Below, piece after piece: positions 34,143 to 43,466 of a stretch of DNA of 64,000 nt (position 1 is the stretch's first letter; the number at the start of each line of letters is the position of its first letter). Where the stretch lies: the NCBI RefSeq assembly GCF_000686945.1, contig NZ_JMME01000005.1, forward strand, positions 164,109-228,108. The letters are read 5' to 3'. The DNA comes from Selenomonas sp. AE3005 (GTDB taxonomy: Bacteria; Bacillota; Negativicutes; Selenomonadales; Selenomonadaceae). Both the position numbers and the translations under genes were made by a program. The notes under the pieces were generated by a model. It searched no databases. It was not told the origin of the DNA and saw only the letters and a list, made by a program, of their open reading frames with translations.

Positions 34143-35233
34143 TGAGTAGAATCGTCGTATCGGGTTACTATGGCTCCAAGAACGCCGGTGATGAGGCCAT
34201 GCTGGCTGCCATGCTGGAGGTTTTGGGTGACCTTGACCCCAAACTTAATATTACGGTGATTTCTGCTGACCCGCAGGATACACGGCAGCGCCACGGGGTG
34301 GACGCCATATCCTGGCTGAGCTTTCCGGCTATCATACGGGAACTGCGTCGCGCCGACCTTTTGATTAGCGGTGGCGGCAGTCTTTTACAGAATGTTACCA
34401 GCCGCCGCAGTCTTTATTATTACATGTTCATCATCATGCTGGCCCGTCTGCTGGGCACCAAGGTGATGCTCTATGCCCAGGGGATCGGTCCGATTATCGG
34501 CAGGGTGGCCGAAAAGGCCATGTGCTATATGGGCAATCATGTGGACCTGATTACGGTCCGCGACCAGGGCTCGCTGCAGGAGCTGGCCCGTCTGGGTATC
34601 AAAAAGCCGCCGGTCAGCTGTACGGCTGACCCGGTGCTGGCTATCCATCCCGTGGATAAAGAAGTGGGCCGGGCTATCTTCAAGGCCTATCATGCCGATG
34701 GCGCCAAACCGGTGCTCGGTATCTCCGTCCGCGAGTGGCAGGGCTGGCGGCACTATAAGGAAGTGCTGGCGCAGGTGTCGGATATGGTCGTCCGGGAACT
34801 GGGCGCCCGTGTGGTGTTCATTCCCATGCAGTTCCCCGATGATGTGCGGGCGGCAGAAAGCATTGCGGCACTGACCCATGAGGAATGCACGGTGCTGAAG
34901 GACGAATACACCACGAGTGAGTTTTTATCACTGGTGGGGAATATGGACCTGATGCTGGGGATCCGCCTGCATGCATTGATTTTTGCCGGCGTTATGGGGG
35001 TACCCATGCTGGGCATTTCCTATGACCCGAAGATTGACCGCTTTTTATCCTCTATCGGGGAAACGCCGGTGGGTGACCTGCGCGATGTGTCCGCCGAGGA
35101 ACTCATGGCCGAAATCCGCCGCAAGTGGAATGACAAGCAGACGTTCAGAAAGAAAAATGCTGAACTGCTCGGGAAATTGCGGGACCTGGCGGCCCACAAT
35201 GCAGAACTGGCTGTAAATTTAGCACATAAATAA
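34142..35233 (+). CDS. csaB: Polysaccharide pyruvyl transferase CsaB
   Basis: Adds pyruvate ketals to secondary cell-wall polymer, which SLH-domain proteins bind. 363 residues. Seen: SGYYGSKNAGDEAMLAAML at the start, LLISGGGSLLQNVTSRRS, AQGIGPIIGR, VRDQGSLQELARLGI and LGIRLHALIFAGVMGVPMLGISYDPKI, as in CsaB. In Negativicutes, SLH proteins in the outer membrane are tethered to modified peptidoglycan, so the polymer target may differ from Bacillus. Translationally coupled to DUF5693 and followed by a terminator. Confidence 0.94.
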   Translation: MSRIVVSGYYGSKNAGDEAMLAAMLEVLGDLDPKLNITVISADPQDTRQRHGVDAISWLSFPAIIRELRRADLLISGGGSLLQNVTSRRSLYYYMFIIMLARLLGTKVMLYAQGIGPIIGRVAEKAMCYMGNHVDLITVRDQGSLQELARLGIKKPPVSCTADPVLAIHPVDKEVGRAIFKAYHADGAKPVLGISVREWQGWRHYKEVLAQVSDMVVRELGARVVFIPMQFPDDVRAAESIAALTHEECTVLKDEYTTSEFLSLVGNMDLMLGIRLHALIFAGVMGVPMLGISYDPKIDRFLSSIGETPVGDLRDVSAEELMAEIRRKWNDKQTFRKKNAELLGKLRDLAAHNAELAVNLAHK

Positions 35234-35238
35234 AATAA

Positions 35239-35270
35239 AAGCCTGTCCCAGAGGGGGGCAGGCTTATTTT
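35239..35270 (+). terminator. Terminator after csaB
   Basis: AAGCCTGTCCC pairs with GGGGCAGGCTT (one T-G pair), followed by ATTTT. It isolates the csaB unit from the jet operon, yet no promoter is visible in the 17 bases before jetA. Confidence 0.75.
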
Positions 35271-35287
35271 GATAAGGGGGAAATGTA

Positions 35288-36754
35288 ATGCCCAAATTGT
35301 CACCGTATATGAGCTATGAACATCTGCGCAATCTGCGGCAGAACCATGCCGCCTGGCGGCTGCTGACCGCGGATTACGCACCGTTAGCAGCGGCTTTCTT
35401 CTACAAGATGTTTATTGCTCCTAAGCGCCGTGGCATTGAAGCGCAGGAGCTCTTAAACGCTCTGGATATGTTTCTTTATGATACACCGCAGCAGATGGGG
35501 GAATTTGCCCGTTCACCCAAGGATTATCTGGAAATGTGGGCAGACAGCAGCTATGGCTGGCTGCGCAAGTATGAGCACCATGAGGACTGGTACTATGATT
35601 TGACTGCTCCGGCGCAAAAGGCTGTTGAATGGCTGCTGAGTCTGCATAAACAGGATTTTGTAGGCACGGAATCACGGCTGCGGACGGTGATTAACCTTCT
35701 GCAGGAAATCGCGCAGGAAACGGATACAAATGTGGAGCACCGGCTGACTTATCTGCGAGAGCAGGCGGCGAAAATCGCTGCGGAAATTGCAGAAATAGAG
35801 GCCACTGGTGAGGTGCAGCCCCGGCTCGACAGCGTACAGATAAAAGAGCGTTTCCTGCAGGCTGAGGCCACGGCTACGGCGATACTGGCAGATTTCCGTG
35901 AGGTAGAGGAAAACTTCCGGGAACTGACTCGCAAGGTACAGGCAGATGTGGTGAAATGGACCAGAGGCAAGGGCGAGCTGCTCGAAAAAATCTTTCTGGA
36001 AAGCGACATTATCCGCAAATCGGAACAGGGGCGCAGCTTTATGGCCTTTTGGCGGTTCCTGATGTATTCACAGCAGCAGGACGCTCTGCGCCGGACGCTG
36101 GCGCAGGTAGAACAGGCCGAACCACTGCAGGAAATTGCGGCCGAACATAGTCTGGCGGATATCAATCATGAATGGGTACAGGCGGCCGCTGCGGTGCAAA
36201 AGACACTGGCGCAGCTGTCTGCGCAGTTGCGCCGTTATGTGGACGAAGATTATCTGCGTGAGGAGCGGGCTATTTACCGTCTTATTCAGCAGATAGAGTC
36301 GCAGGCTATTGACTTGCAGGGCAAGGGACCGGCCGGCGCTTTTATGGATATGAATGATATCAGGCCAGGGGTAGCGCTGCCGATGGAAAGGCGTCTCTTT
36401 GCACCGCCGCAGAAAACCCGTCTGGACAGTCCGGAACTTACGGCCGGTGACGGCAGTGCCGGGGATATTGCAGCCATCTTTGACCAGGTGGTCATTGACA
36501 AGGCCAAACTGCGCCGTCATGTGACGGACATGCTTAAGGAGCGTCCGCAGGTGACCTTGGCGGAGGTGCTGGCCGTACATCCGCTCGAACAGGGCCTGTC
36601 GGAATTATTGGCGTATTTTGTGCTGGCCAGCAAGACGCAGGACGCTTTCAGTCAGGACAAGCTGGAACGTATTCTCTTTGAGCGTGACGGCCGCAAGCTG
36701 CTGACTGTATGTCAGCAGGTAACCTTTGGGAGAGGAGATTTTACAGGTGAGTGA
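35288..36754 (+). CDS. jetA: JetA-like kleisin (DUF3375), Wadjet/MksF type
   Basis: 488 residues, DUF3375 family: the kleisin-like subunit (JetA/MksF) of Wadjet anti-plasmid and MksBEF-type SMC complexes. Seen: the N-terminal HLRNLRQNHAAWRLLTADYAPLAA region, RSPKDYLEMWADSSYGWLRK, long helices rich in Glu/Gln (about 150-330), FMAFWRFLM, and a C-terminal winged-helix-like region. AAGGGGG lies 8 bases before ATG. It overlaps jetB by 8 bases in a tight three-gene operon, so the proteins almost certainly form one complex. Confidence 0.9.
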   Translation: MPKLSPYMSYEHLRNLRQNHAAWRLLTADYAPLAAAFFYKMFIAPKRRGIEAQELLNALDMFLYDTPQQMGEFARSPKDYLEMWADSSYGWLRKYEHHEDWYYDLTAPAQKAVEWLLSLHKQDFVGTESRLRTVINLLQEIAQETDTNVEHRLTYLREQAAKIAAEIAEIEATGEVQPRLDSVQIKERFLQAEATATAILADFREVEENFRELTRKVQADVVKWTRGKGELLEKIFLESDIIRKSEQGRSFMAFWRFLMYSQQQDALRRTLAQVEQAEPLQEIAAEHSLADINHEWVQAAAAVQKTLAQLSAQLRRYVDEDYLREERAIYRLIQQIESQAIDLQGKGPAGAFMDMNDIRPGVALPMERRLFAPPQKTRLDSPELTAGDGSAGDIAAIFDQVVIDKAKLRRHVTDMLKERPQVTLAEVLAVHPLEQGLSELLAYFVLASKTQDAFSQDKLERILFERDGRKLLTVCQQVTFGRGDFTGE

Positions 36755-37397
36755 TTTTGCTACGGATAAACAGGCCGAAGAATTTTCCCAGGCGGCCATC
36801 ATGCTGCTTAAGGGGATTGTCAGCCGGGGGAAGGATGAAAATCTCTGGCAGACGATTTTAAACCAGCGTAATGCTTTGGCGGATTATTTTCAGCGGATAG
36901 GCCTTTCCCTGCTGGTGGACGAAGTTGACGAGTACGCCTATTTAAAACAGGAGGCGTCAGGGACGCTGCCGCGTATAGTGCCCCGTTATCAGCTGAGTTT
37001 TCCTGTATCCATGCTGCTCGTGCAGCTGCGCAAGGCGCTGGGGGAACAGGATACGGCCAGCGGTGACACGCGGCCGGTACTGACAACTGGCGATATCCTG
37101 CGCCGGATGGAGCCCTTCCTGCCGGTAAACAGCAATGAAATGAAACTGCGGCAGTCCGTGGAACACATGATAAATCAAGTGGTCAATCTGGGCTTTTTGC
37201 AAAAGCGCAAGGGACAGGACGATGCCTATGAGGTGCGGCCGATTTTGCGCAGCTTTGTCGACGCCCAGTGGTTAAATGAGTTCAATGAAAAGCTGGCTGC
37301 TTATGTGGCCTACGGGGAAAAGCAGCATGGCGGTGAAAATACCGAGGAAGAAATGGACGAGGAGGTGCTGATCAGTGAATTTGTTCGCGATGAATGA
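36747..37397 (+). CDS. jetB: JetB-like Kite subunit (DUF4194), MksE type
   Basis: 216 residues, DUF4194 family: the tandem winged-helix (Kite) subunit that sits on the kleisin. Seen: AAIMLLKGIVSR, NQRNALADYFQRIGLSLLVDE, YAYLKQ and PRYQLSFPVSMLLVQLRKAL, plus a second domain with QSVEHMINQVVNLGFLQK and YEVRPILRSFVDAQWL. The acidic C-terminus (NTEEEMDEEVL) overlaps jetC. GTG 36747 is chosen with GAGAGGAG 9 bases upstream, inside jetA; TTG 36726 would start within that site. Confidence 0.9.
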   Translation: MSDFATDKQAEEFSQAAIMLLKGIVSRGKDENLWQTILNQRNALADYFQRIGLSLLVDEVDEYAYLKQEASGTLPRIVPRYQLSFPVSMLLVQLRKALGEQDTASGDTRPVLTTGDILRRMEPFLPVNSNEMKLRQSVEHMINQVVNLGFLQKRKGQDDAYEVRPILRSFVDAQWLNEFNEKLAAYVAYGEKQHGGENTEEEMDEEVLISEFVRDE

Positions 37398-40300
37398 AGG
37401 TGAAGTGCCTCTGGGGTTCCGGCTGGAACGGCTGGAGGTTTATAACTGGGGGACGTTTGACGGTCAAGTATGGTCGCTGGACCTAAACGGGGAAATGTCC
37501 CTGCTGACCGGTGACGTAGGCTCCGGCAAGTCCACGCTGGTTGACGCCCTGCTGACACTATTGGTGCCGCCACGCAAGGTAACTTATAATAAGGCTGCTG
37601 ACGCCAGCGCCAAGGAGCGTAATCTTGCGTCCTATGTGCGCGGCTACTATGGCCAAAAACGTACGGAAAACGGCGGCGGCCGGCCGGAGGCCCTGCGTGA
37701 TAAAAATAAGTACAGCGTGATTTTGGGTGTCTTTGCCGACAAGAATTTTGGCCGGACCGTGACACTTGCGCAGGTATTCTGGTTTCCCGAGGAAACGGCG
37801 GCCTATCCCAACCGGTTTTATGTGCTGGCGCAGAAAACCTTGTCCATAACGGAACGTTTTTCCCAGATTGGCAGTGATATGCGTGCCTTCCGCAAACAGC
37901 TGGAAAAGGACGCTTTTATCAAGACCTTTGACGATTATCCGCTCTACGGGCATGAGTTCCGCAAGATTTTTGGTATCCGGCAGGTGCAGGCCATGGATTT
38001 GTTCCAGCAGACTGTATCCATGAAAAAGGTCGACAGCTTGACGAGTTTCGTGCGTCAGAATATGCTGGAGGTACCGGAAACACATCTGGAAGTGGAGCAG
38101 ATGCTGCGCCAGTACCACGATTTGGAGGCGGCCCATCAGGCCGTACAGCGGGCACGCAAACAGCAGGAAATGCTGCAGCCCATCGAAAAAATGGGCGCGG
38201 AATACGATAAGGCCGGCCAGCAGCAACAGGAAGGCCAGACCATGCAAAAGGTGCTCGGCAGCTGGTATGCGCACCAGGATTATCAGACCAGAGCCAGGGA
38301 AATGGAAACACTGGAGCCGCGATTGCAGGCTTTGGAGGCGGATATTGCCCGGCAGAATAAAGCACTGCAGGAAAAGCAGCAGGAACTGCTCGTATTGCAG
38401 GGCAACATTGCCCGTAATGGCGGCAATCAGCTGGCCGAAGTGCAGAATCAGCTCGAACGTGAGAAAGAACGCCGGACACAGTGCTGTCAGAGCCGGGATA
38501 ACTTCCGGCAGGAACTGGCAGCGTTAGAGCTCAGCCTGCCGGAGAACAATGAGGAGTTCCTGCAGGTCAAGGCCAAACTGCAGGAATGCCGTCAGGCTAA
38601 CGAGGAACGGCAGGAGGAACTGGCCGTTGAAGGGGCTGACATGAAGGCCAACCAGAAGGAGGCCGCGGCCCGGGAGCAGGCCCTGCAGGCAGAAATCGCC
38701 TCACTGGTATCGCGTAAATCCAATATTCCTCAGAAATTCATCGCCTTGCGCGAGCAGTTGTGCCATGATTTAAATCTGGCCGAAAGTGAAATGCCTTTTG
38801 CCGGTGAGCTGATGGCCGTGGCAGAGGAAGAGGCTGACTGGGAAGGCGCTATTGAACGCCTGCTGCACAGCTTTGGCATCTCCCTGCTGGTGCCGGAAGT
38901 GCATTACGGCGAAGTCGCAGACTGGATGGAACGTCATGATTTAAAAATGCGGCTGGTGTATTTCAAGGTGCCGGCTATGATGGCGCAGGAAGTGGTGGAT
39001 AATGCCCCGGAAGAGGCCGTGTGCCATAAGCTGCGCCTGAAGGAGGACAGTCCGCTGTGCCCGTGGCTGGCTGAGGAATTAAAAAGCCGGTTCAACCATC
39101 GCTGCTGCGAGTCGCTGAAGGAATTCCGGCAGGCTAAATTTGCCCTGACCATGCAGGGACAGGTGAAAAGCGGCGGCAAGCGCCATGAAAAGGACGACCG
39201 TCACGACCTGCAGGACAGACGCCACTATGTGCTGGGCTTTTCCAATCTGAAAAAAATTCAGGCCCTGCAGGCGGAAGTAGATGACTGCCGGGAGGAACAG
39301 AAATTCTTCCAGAATAAGTTCCGCAAGTTTAAGGACGAGCAGAAAAAACTGCTGCAGCAGAGTAATGCCCTCGCGCGGGCCGAAATGGTGACCGCATTTG
39401 GCGATATTGACATTGCGCCGCTGGAACAGCGTGTGGCAGAGTTAACGGCCCAGGTGGAAAAACTGCAGGCCGAAAACGATATTTTAAAGGCCCTCAAAAA
39501 TGAGGAGGCCGCCAAACTGGCGGAAATTGCCCGGGACAAAGCGCAGCTTGACAGCAAGAACGCTGACAAGTGGCAGCTGAATGGCCGTTTGGAAACCAAT
39601 CGGCAGGAAATGCTGACAGATGAGGAATTGATGGCTAAGACCACGCCTGCCGAGCAGGCGGAGGGTTATCCCCTGCTAAGTCATTACGCCTCTCTGGCGC
39701 TGGCCGGTATAGACAGTCCGCAGTTTGACTGCAAGCGGCGGCAGATTCAGCAGGAGGAGTACAGCAAATGGCTGGGCGCACGCATTGAAGAGGCCGGCCG
39801 ACGCCTGCAGACCTTAGGCGAGCAGTTGGTCAATGCCTTGACGGAATTCAACGCCCAGAATAAGGAAATCAGCAGTCAGCTCCTGCCGACGCCGGCCGGG
39901 GTTAAGGACTATGTGGAACTTCTGCGCCGCCTGGAGCGTGATGACCTGCCCCGCTATGAAAGCCGGTTCAGCCTGCTGCTGCGCGAGAACACCATCAATC
40001 AGATAGCTCTGTTCCAGTCGCATCTGGAAGAGTCCTGTCACGAAATCCGCGACCGTATCAGTCTTATCAATCAGTCCCTGGCGGAAATTGATTACAATGA
40101 TGGCCGGTACATTCAGATTGAATGCAACAATGCCCAAAATGACACCGTCAGTGAGTTCCGTGCCAAGCTGCGCGCCTGCATTGATGATTCCCTGACAGGG
40201 GATACAGATATGTGCTACAGTGAGCAGAAGTTCCAGCAGGTGTCAGAGATTCTGGCACGCCTGCAGGGACGCCCAGGTTCGGCTGAGGCTGACGCCCGGT

Positions 40301-40767
40301 GGCGCAATGAAGTCACGGACGTGCGCAACTGGTTTGTGTTTGCGGCCTCGGAACTCTGGCGTGAGCCGGCTCCGGGAACTGACGCCGAATACGAACATTA
40401 CACCGATTCCGGCGGTAAGTCCGGCGGGCAGAAGGAAAAGCTGGCCTATACCATTCTGGCCGCCAGCATTGTCTACAACTTCGGTCTGCGCGGCCGCCGG
40501 GCTGGCGAGCAGTCCTTCCGCTTTGTGGTCATCGATGAGGCGTTCTTAAAGAGTTCTGACGAGTCAGCACGTTTCGGGCTGGAATTGTTCCGCAAGCTCG
40601 ACCTGCAGCTGTTGGTCGTGACGCCGCTGTTAAAGATTGCCACGATTGAGCCCTATGTAAGTCATGTGGGCTTTGTCTATCAAAAGGACGAGGAACACCG
40701 CTCGTATCTGCGCAACCTCACCATTGAGGAACTGCAGCAGGAGCGGCAGGCTTATCAGGGGCAGTGA
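37375..40767 (+). CDS. jetC: JetC-like SMC ATPase, MksB type
   Basis: 1130 residues, SMC/MukB-like motor of the Jet (Wadjet) family. Seen: N-terminal ATPase half with Walker A GDVGSGKST (46-54) and YVRGYYGQKR, long coiled coils (about 245-400 and 620-760) round a hinge-containing middle with RRHYVLGFSN, and the C-terminal half with signature DSGGKSGGQKEKLAY (about 1011-1025) and Walker B FVVIDEAFLKSSDE (about 1050-1063). In Wadjet the complex extrudes DNA loops and hands small circles to the JetD nuclease. JetD is not encoded next door: uup starts 20 bases after this stop. GTG start, AGGAGGTG 7 bases upstream. Confidence 0.92.
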   Translation: MNLFAMNEGEVPLGFRLERLEVYNWGTFDGQVWSLDLNGEMSLLTGDVGSGKSTLVDALLTLLVPPRKVTYNKAADASAKERNLASYVRGYYGQKRTENGGGRPEALRDKNKYSVILGVFADKNFGRTVTLAQVFWFPEETAAYPNRFYVLAQKTLSITERFSQIGSDMRAFRKQLEKDAFIKTFDDYPLYGHEFRKIFGIRQVQAMDLFQQTVSMKKVDSLTSFVRQNMLEVPETHLEVEQMLRQYHDLEAAHQAVQRARKQQEMLQPIEKMGAEYDKAGQQQQEGQTMQKVLGSWYAHQDYQTRAREMETLEPRLQALEADIARQNKALQEKQQELLVLQGNIARNGGNQLAEVQNQLEREKERRTQCCQSRDNFRQELAALELSLPENNEEFLQVKAKLQECRQANEERQEELAVEGADMKANQKEAAAREQALQAEIASLVSRKSNIPQKFIALREQLCHDLNLAESEMPFAGELMAVAEEEADWEGAIERLLHSFGISLLVPEVHYGEVADWMERHDLKMRLVYFKVPAMMAQEVVDNAPEEAVCHKLRLKEDSPLCPWLAEELKSRFNHRCCESLKEFRQAKFALTMQGQVKSGGKRHEKDDRHDLQDRRHYVLGFSNLKKIQALQAEVDDCREEQKFFQNKFRKFKDEQKKLLQQSNALARAEMVTAFGDIDIAPLEQRVAELTAQVEKLQAENDILKALKNEEAAKLAEIARDKAQLDSKNADKWQLNGRLETNRQEMLTDEELMAKTTPAEQAEGYPLLSHYASLALAGIDSPQFDCKRRQIQQEEYSKWLGARIEEAGRRLQTLGEQLVNALTEFNAQNKEISSQLLPTPAGVKDYVELLRRLERDDLPRYESRFSLLLRENTINQIALFQSHLEESCHEIRDRISLINQSLAEIDYNDGRYIQIECNNAQNDTVSEFRAKLRACIDDSLTGDTDMCYSEQKFQQVSEILARLQGRPGSAEADARWRNEVTDVRNWFVFAASELWREPAPGTDAEYEHYTDSGGKSGGQKEKLAYTILAASIVYNFGLRGRRAGEQSFRFVVIDEAFLKSSDESARFGLELFRKLDLQLLVVTPLLKIATIEPYVSHVGFVYQKDEEHRSYLRNLTIEELQQERQAYQGQ

Positions 40768-40786
40768 GTTAGTAAGGATTAGACAA

Positions 40787-42694
40787 ATGATAATAACACT
40801 GGAAAATTTTACGAAAAGCTACGGGGAAAAATCCCTGTTTGCCGGTGTGGACTTCAGTATGGACGCCGGAGATAAGGTGGGGATTGTCGGTGTCAACGGC
40901 ACCGGTAAATCTACCTTTCTTAAGGCCGTAGCCGGGCTTATACCCGTGGACGCGGGGGAAATGACGACCATGCGCGGCCTGCGTATTGAGTATCTGGCGC
41001 AGGATAAAGTCTTTGAGCCGGAAAACACCGTGCTGATGGAAGTGTTCCGGGGCATGTCTCCGTTAATGCAGGCCCTGCGCGGCTATGAGCTGGCTATGGC
41101 TAAGCTGGCTGACCAGGCGGCGGACAATCAGCTGCAGGGCGAAATAATGAAGTACACGGCGGTCATTGACGAACTGGACGGCTGGCAGCTGGAGGCTGCG
41201 GCCAAGACCGTCCTGACCAAACTCGGCTTGAGTGATTACACGGCCAAGGCCGGCTCGCTCTCCGGCGGTGAACAAAAACGTCTGGCCCTGGCCACCGCCC
41301 TGATTCAGCCCTGTGACCTGCTGATTTTAGACGAGCCGACGAACCATTTGGACAGTGAGACAATTGCCTGGCTCGAAGAATATCTGCGCGGTTTTAAGGG
41401 CGCCCTGCTGATGGTGACGCATGACCGTTACTTTTTGGACAACACTTCGACCAAAATCCTCGAACTAGACAAGGGGCAGGCCTATACCTATACGGGTAAT
41501 TACTCGTCCTTTCTCGAACAGAAAGCCGAGCGTTTGGAACGCGAACAGTCCAGCGAGCAGAAACGGCAGAACTTTTTACGCAATGAGTTAAAGTGGCTGC
41601 GCCGTGGTGCCCAGGCCCGTTCAACGAAACAAAAGGCCCGGATTCAGCGTTACGAGGAAGTTAAGAATCAGCAGGTCAATCTGAACCGTGATACGGTGGA
41701 AATCGGTCTGGCCGGCAGCCGCCTGGGGCGGACGGTCATTGAGCTTGACCATGTAAGCTATGCGGCAGCCGGCCGGCCAATTGTGCAGGACTTCACCTAT
41801 ACGGTATTGCGCAACGACCGCGTGGCCATTTTGGGCGCCAATGGTACGGGCAAGACCACTCTGCTGAATCTTATTGCCGGGAAACTTACGCCGACGTCGG
41901 GTACGGTGACCATCGGTCAGACGGTGAAAATCGGCTATTTTGCCCAGCAGGCTGTGGATATGGATGAACGCCTGCGCGCCATCGAATACGTCAAAGAGGC
42001 GGCGCATTTCATCACGCTGGCGGACGGCACGCGCATTTCTGCCTCGCAGCTGATGGAACGGTTTTTGTTCCCGGGAGATTTGCAGTGGACGCCCATCGCC
42101 CGGCTGTCGGGCGGCGAAAAGCGGCGGCTGTATCTCCTGCGCGTGCTGATGGAGGAGCCCAATGTGCTGCTGCTCGATGAACCGACCAATGACCTCGATT
42201 TGGAAACGATGGCGGTGCTGGAAAATTTTATCGACGATTTTGCCGGAGCCATCATCTTTGTTTCCCATGACCGTTTCTTCGTGGACAGGCTGGCCGATAA
42301 GGTCTTTGCCTATGAGGACGGCGGCCGACTGCGCATGTACTCCGGCGGCTATACATATTACCGGGAAAAGCTGGCCGAACAGGAGCAGGCAGCAGCTCCT
42401 GTAAAGGAAAAGCCGGTTAAAGAAAAAGCTGCGCCTGTCCGGGAAAAAAATCCCCAACCGGTACAAAAGAAGTTCACCTTCAAGGAGCAAAAGGAATATG
42501 CGGAGATTGAGGGCGTAATTGCCAGCAAGGAAGGGGAATTGAAGGTCGTGCAGCTGCAAATGGCTGAAAATGCCACGGACTTCACGCGCCTGAATGAACT
42601 GGCGGCCGAAGAACGGCGGCTGACTGCAGAACTGGAGCACTTAATGGAACGGTGGACGTATCTGGAGGAAATTGCCGAAAGTCAGGACAACTGA
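40787..42694 (+). CDS. uup: ABC-F ATPase, Uup type
   Basis: Soluble tandem ABC ATPase of the ABC-F class, 635 residues. First domain: Walker A GVNGTGKST, signature LSGGEQKRLALA, Walker B LLILDEPTNHLD. Then the P-site linker (NELKWLRRGAQARSTKQKAR), and a second domain with GANGTGKTT, LSGGEKRRLYLL and LLLDEPTNDLD. A Lys/Glu/Pro-rich stretch leads to a C-terminal coiled coil (about 570-630), as in Uup, which binds DNA and ribosomes and affects transposon excision in E. coli. ATG 40787 has AAGGA about 9 bases upstream. It follows jetC by 20 bases and may share its transcript. Confidence 0.93.
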   Translation: MIITLENFTKSYGEKSLFAGVDFSMDAGDKVGIVGVNGTGKSTFLKAVAGLIPVDAGEMTTMRGLRIEYLAQDKVFEPENTVLMEVFRGMSPLMQALRGYELAMAKLADQAADNQLQGEIMKYTAVIDELDGWQLEAAAKTVLTKLGLSDYTAKAGSLSGGEQKRLALATALIQPCDLLILDEPTNHLDSETIAWLEEYLRGFKGALLMVTHDRYFLDNTSTKILELDKGQAYTYTGNYSSFLEQKAERLEREQSSEQKRQNFLRNELKWLRRGAQARSTKQKARIQRYEEVKNQQVNLNRDTVEIGLAGSRLGRTVIELDHVSYAAAGRPIVQDFTYTVLRNDRVAILGANGTGKTTLLNLIAGKLTPTSGTVTIGQTVKIGYFAQQAVDMDERLRAIEYVKEAAHFITLADGTRISASQLMERFLFPGDLQWTPIARLSGGEKRRLYLLRVLMEEPNVLLLDEPTNDLDLETMAVLENFIDDFAGAIIFVSHDRFFVDRLADKVFAYEDGGRLRMYSGGYTYYREKLAEQEQAAAPVKEKPVKEKAAPVREKNPQPVQKKFTFKEQKEYAEIEGVIASKEGELKVVQLQMAENATDFTRLNELAAEERRLTAELEHLMERWTYLEEIAESQDN

Positions 42695-42737
42695 GTGCAG
42701 CCAGTATTTTACAGTAGAATAATTCTTTTGTTTGCTG

Positions 42738-42771
42738 AAATCCGTTGACATTTTGTGTCAACGGATTTTTT
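42738..42771 (+). terminator. Terminator after uup, abutting repeat copy 2
   Basis: Thirteen-bp perfect stem AAATCCGTTGACA / TGTCAACGGATTT, loop TTTTG, T-run. Repeat copy 2 begins 5 bases later. It has the same stem core as the hairpins at 9676 and 46374. Confidence 0.92.
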
Positions 42772-42775
42772 AGTA

Positions 42776-42796
42776 AATTGCAGTTTGACGGTCAAT
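42776..42796. repeat. Left terminal inverted repeat, copy 2
   Basis: Twenty-one bases beginning AATTGCAGTTTGACGG, exactly complementary to 43361-43381. Confidence 0.9.
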
Positions 42797-43380
42797 ACGT
42801 TCTTAAAAATATCTCGTTCATGCGAGCCTGGGGTTCACGGGGGAGTAATTTTTCTGCCTCCGCTGAACGACACACCTCGGAAAATAATCTTGTCCAGTTA
42901 CCTGCGCCGGGCGGGCCAACGGCGCTCCTTTCAGCGTAGTTGCTTAGCAATGGTCTACAGTGTGCCGGCCTTCGCTGCGCTCAGGCAGTCGCTCCCCGCA
43001 TAAAAATCACTCCCCCGTTCGCCCCCAGTTACGGTATTTACAATTGCTACGAACCCGTTGCTCCCGTTACAAGAACATCGATGTGCTTGTTCCCTGTCAC
43101 TGCGAAAGAATTATTTTAAACGGACGACGCTTAGGGCGGAGGTGGTGATGCTTTTCGCAGTGGAACGACTGTCCGAACGCAGTGAGGACTGGCCCACAAA
43201 CCTTAGGCACTTGATACTACGATGAATAATCGCGCCGCTGGCCTGCCCGGCGCAAGGTGGCTAAAAAGCCCAGACGTATGCTGGTGGGACATTTAGTGGA
43301 ACAGCGAAAAGTATTACCACCTCCACCCGACTGAGCTGTAACAAATAAAAATAAGCACGCATTGACCGTCAAACTGCAAT
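42777..43380 (+). repeat. 604-bp structured non-coding repeat, copy 2
   Basis: Same length and orientation as copy 1, gap-free alignment, about 90% identical. Ends are perfect 21-bp inverted repeats (42776-42796 against 43361-43381), extending to 30 bp with two mismatches. It keeps every internal pairing of copy 1, including the two GCGCCG/CGGCGC hairpins (42904-42925 and 43232-43253) with complementary loops. Differences cluster in a few short tracts, while long blocks such as 42960-43025 are unchanged. It fills the gap between uup and the ABC permease, and no target duplication is obvious. Reading frames through it are not credible genes. Confidence 0.88.
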
Positions 43381-43381
43381 T
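43361..43381. repeat. Right terminal inverted repeat, copy 2
   Basis: Exact reverse complement of 42776-42796. The inward sequence TAAGCACG matches the opposite end with two mismatches. Confidence 0.9.
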
Positions 43382-43466
43382 TCATCGCACCATTTTTCTT
43401 TACAGGGACGCCGTAATTGTTTATAATTATTGCATTAACACTTTACGACACTAAAGGAGTAGTAGA

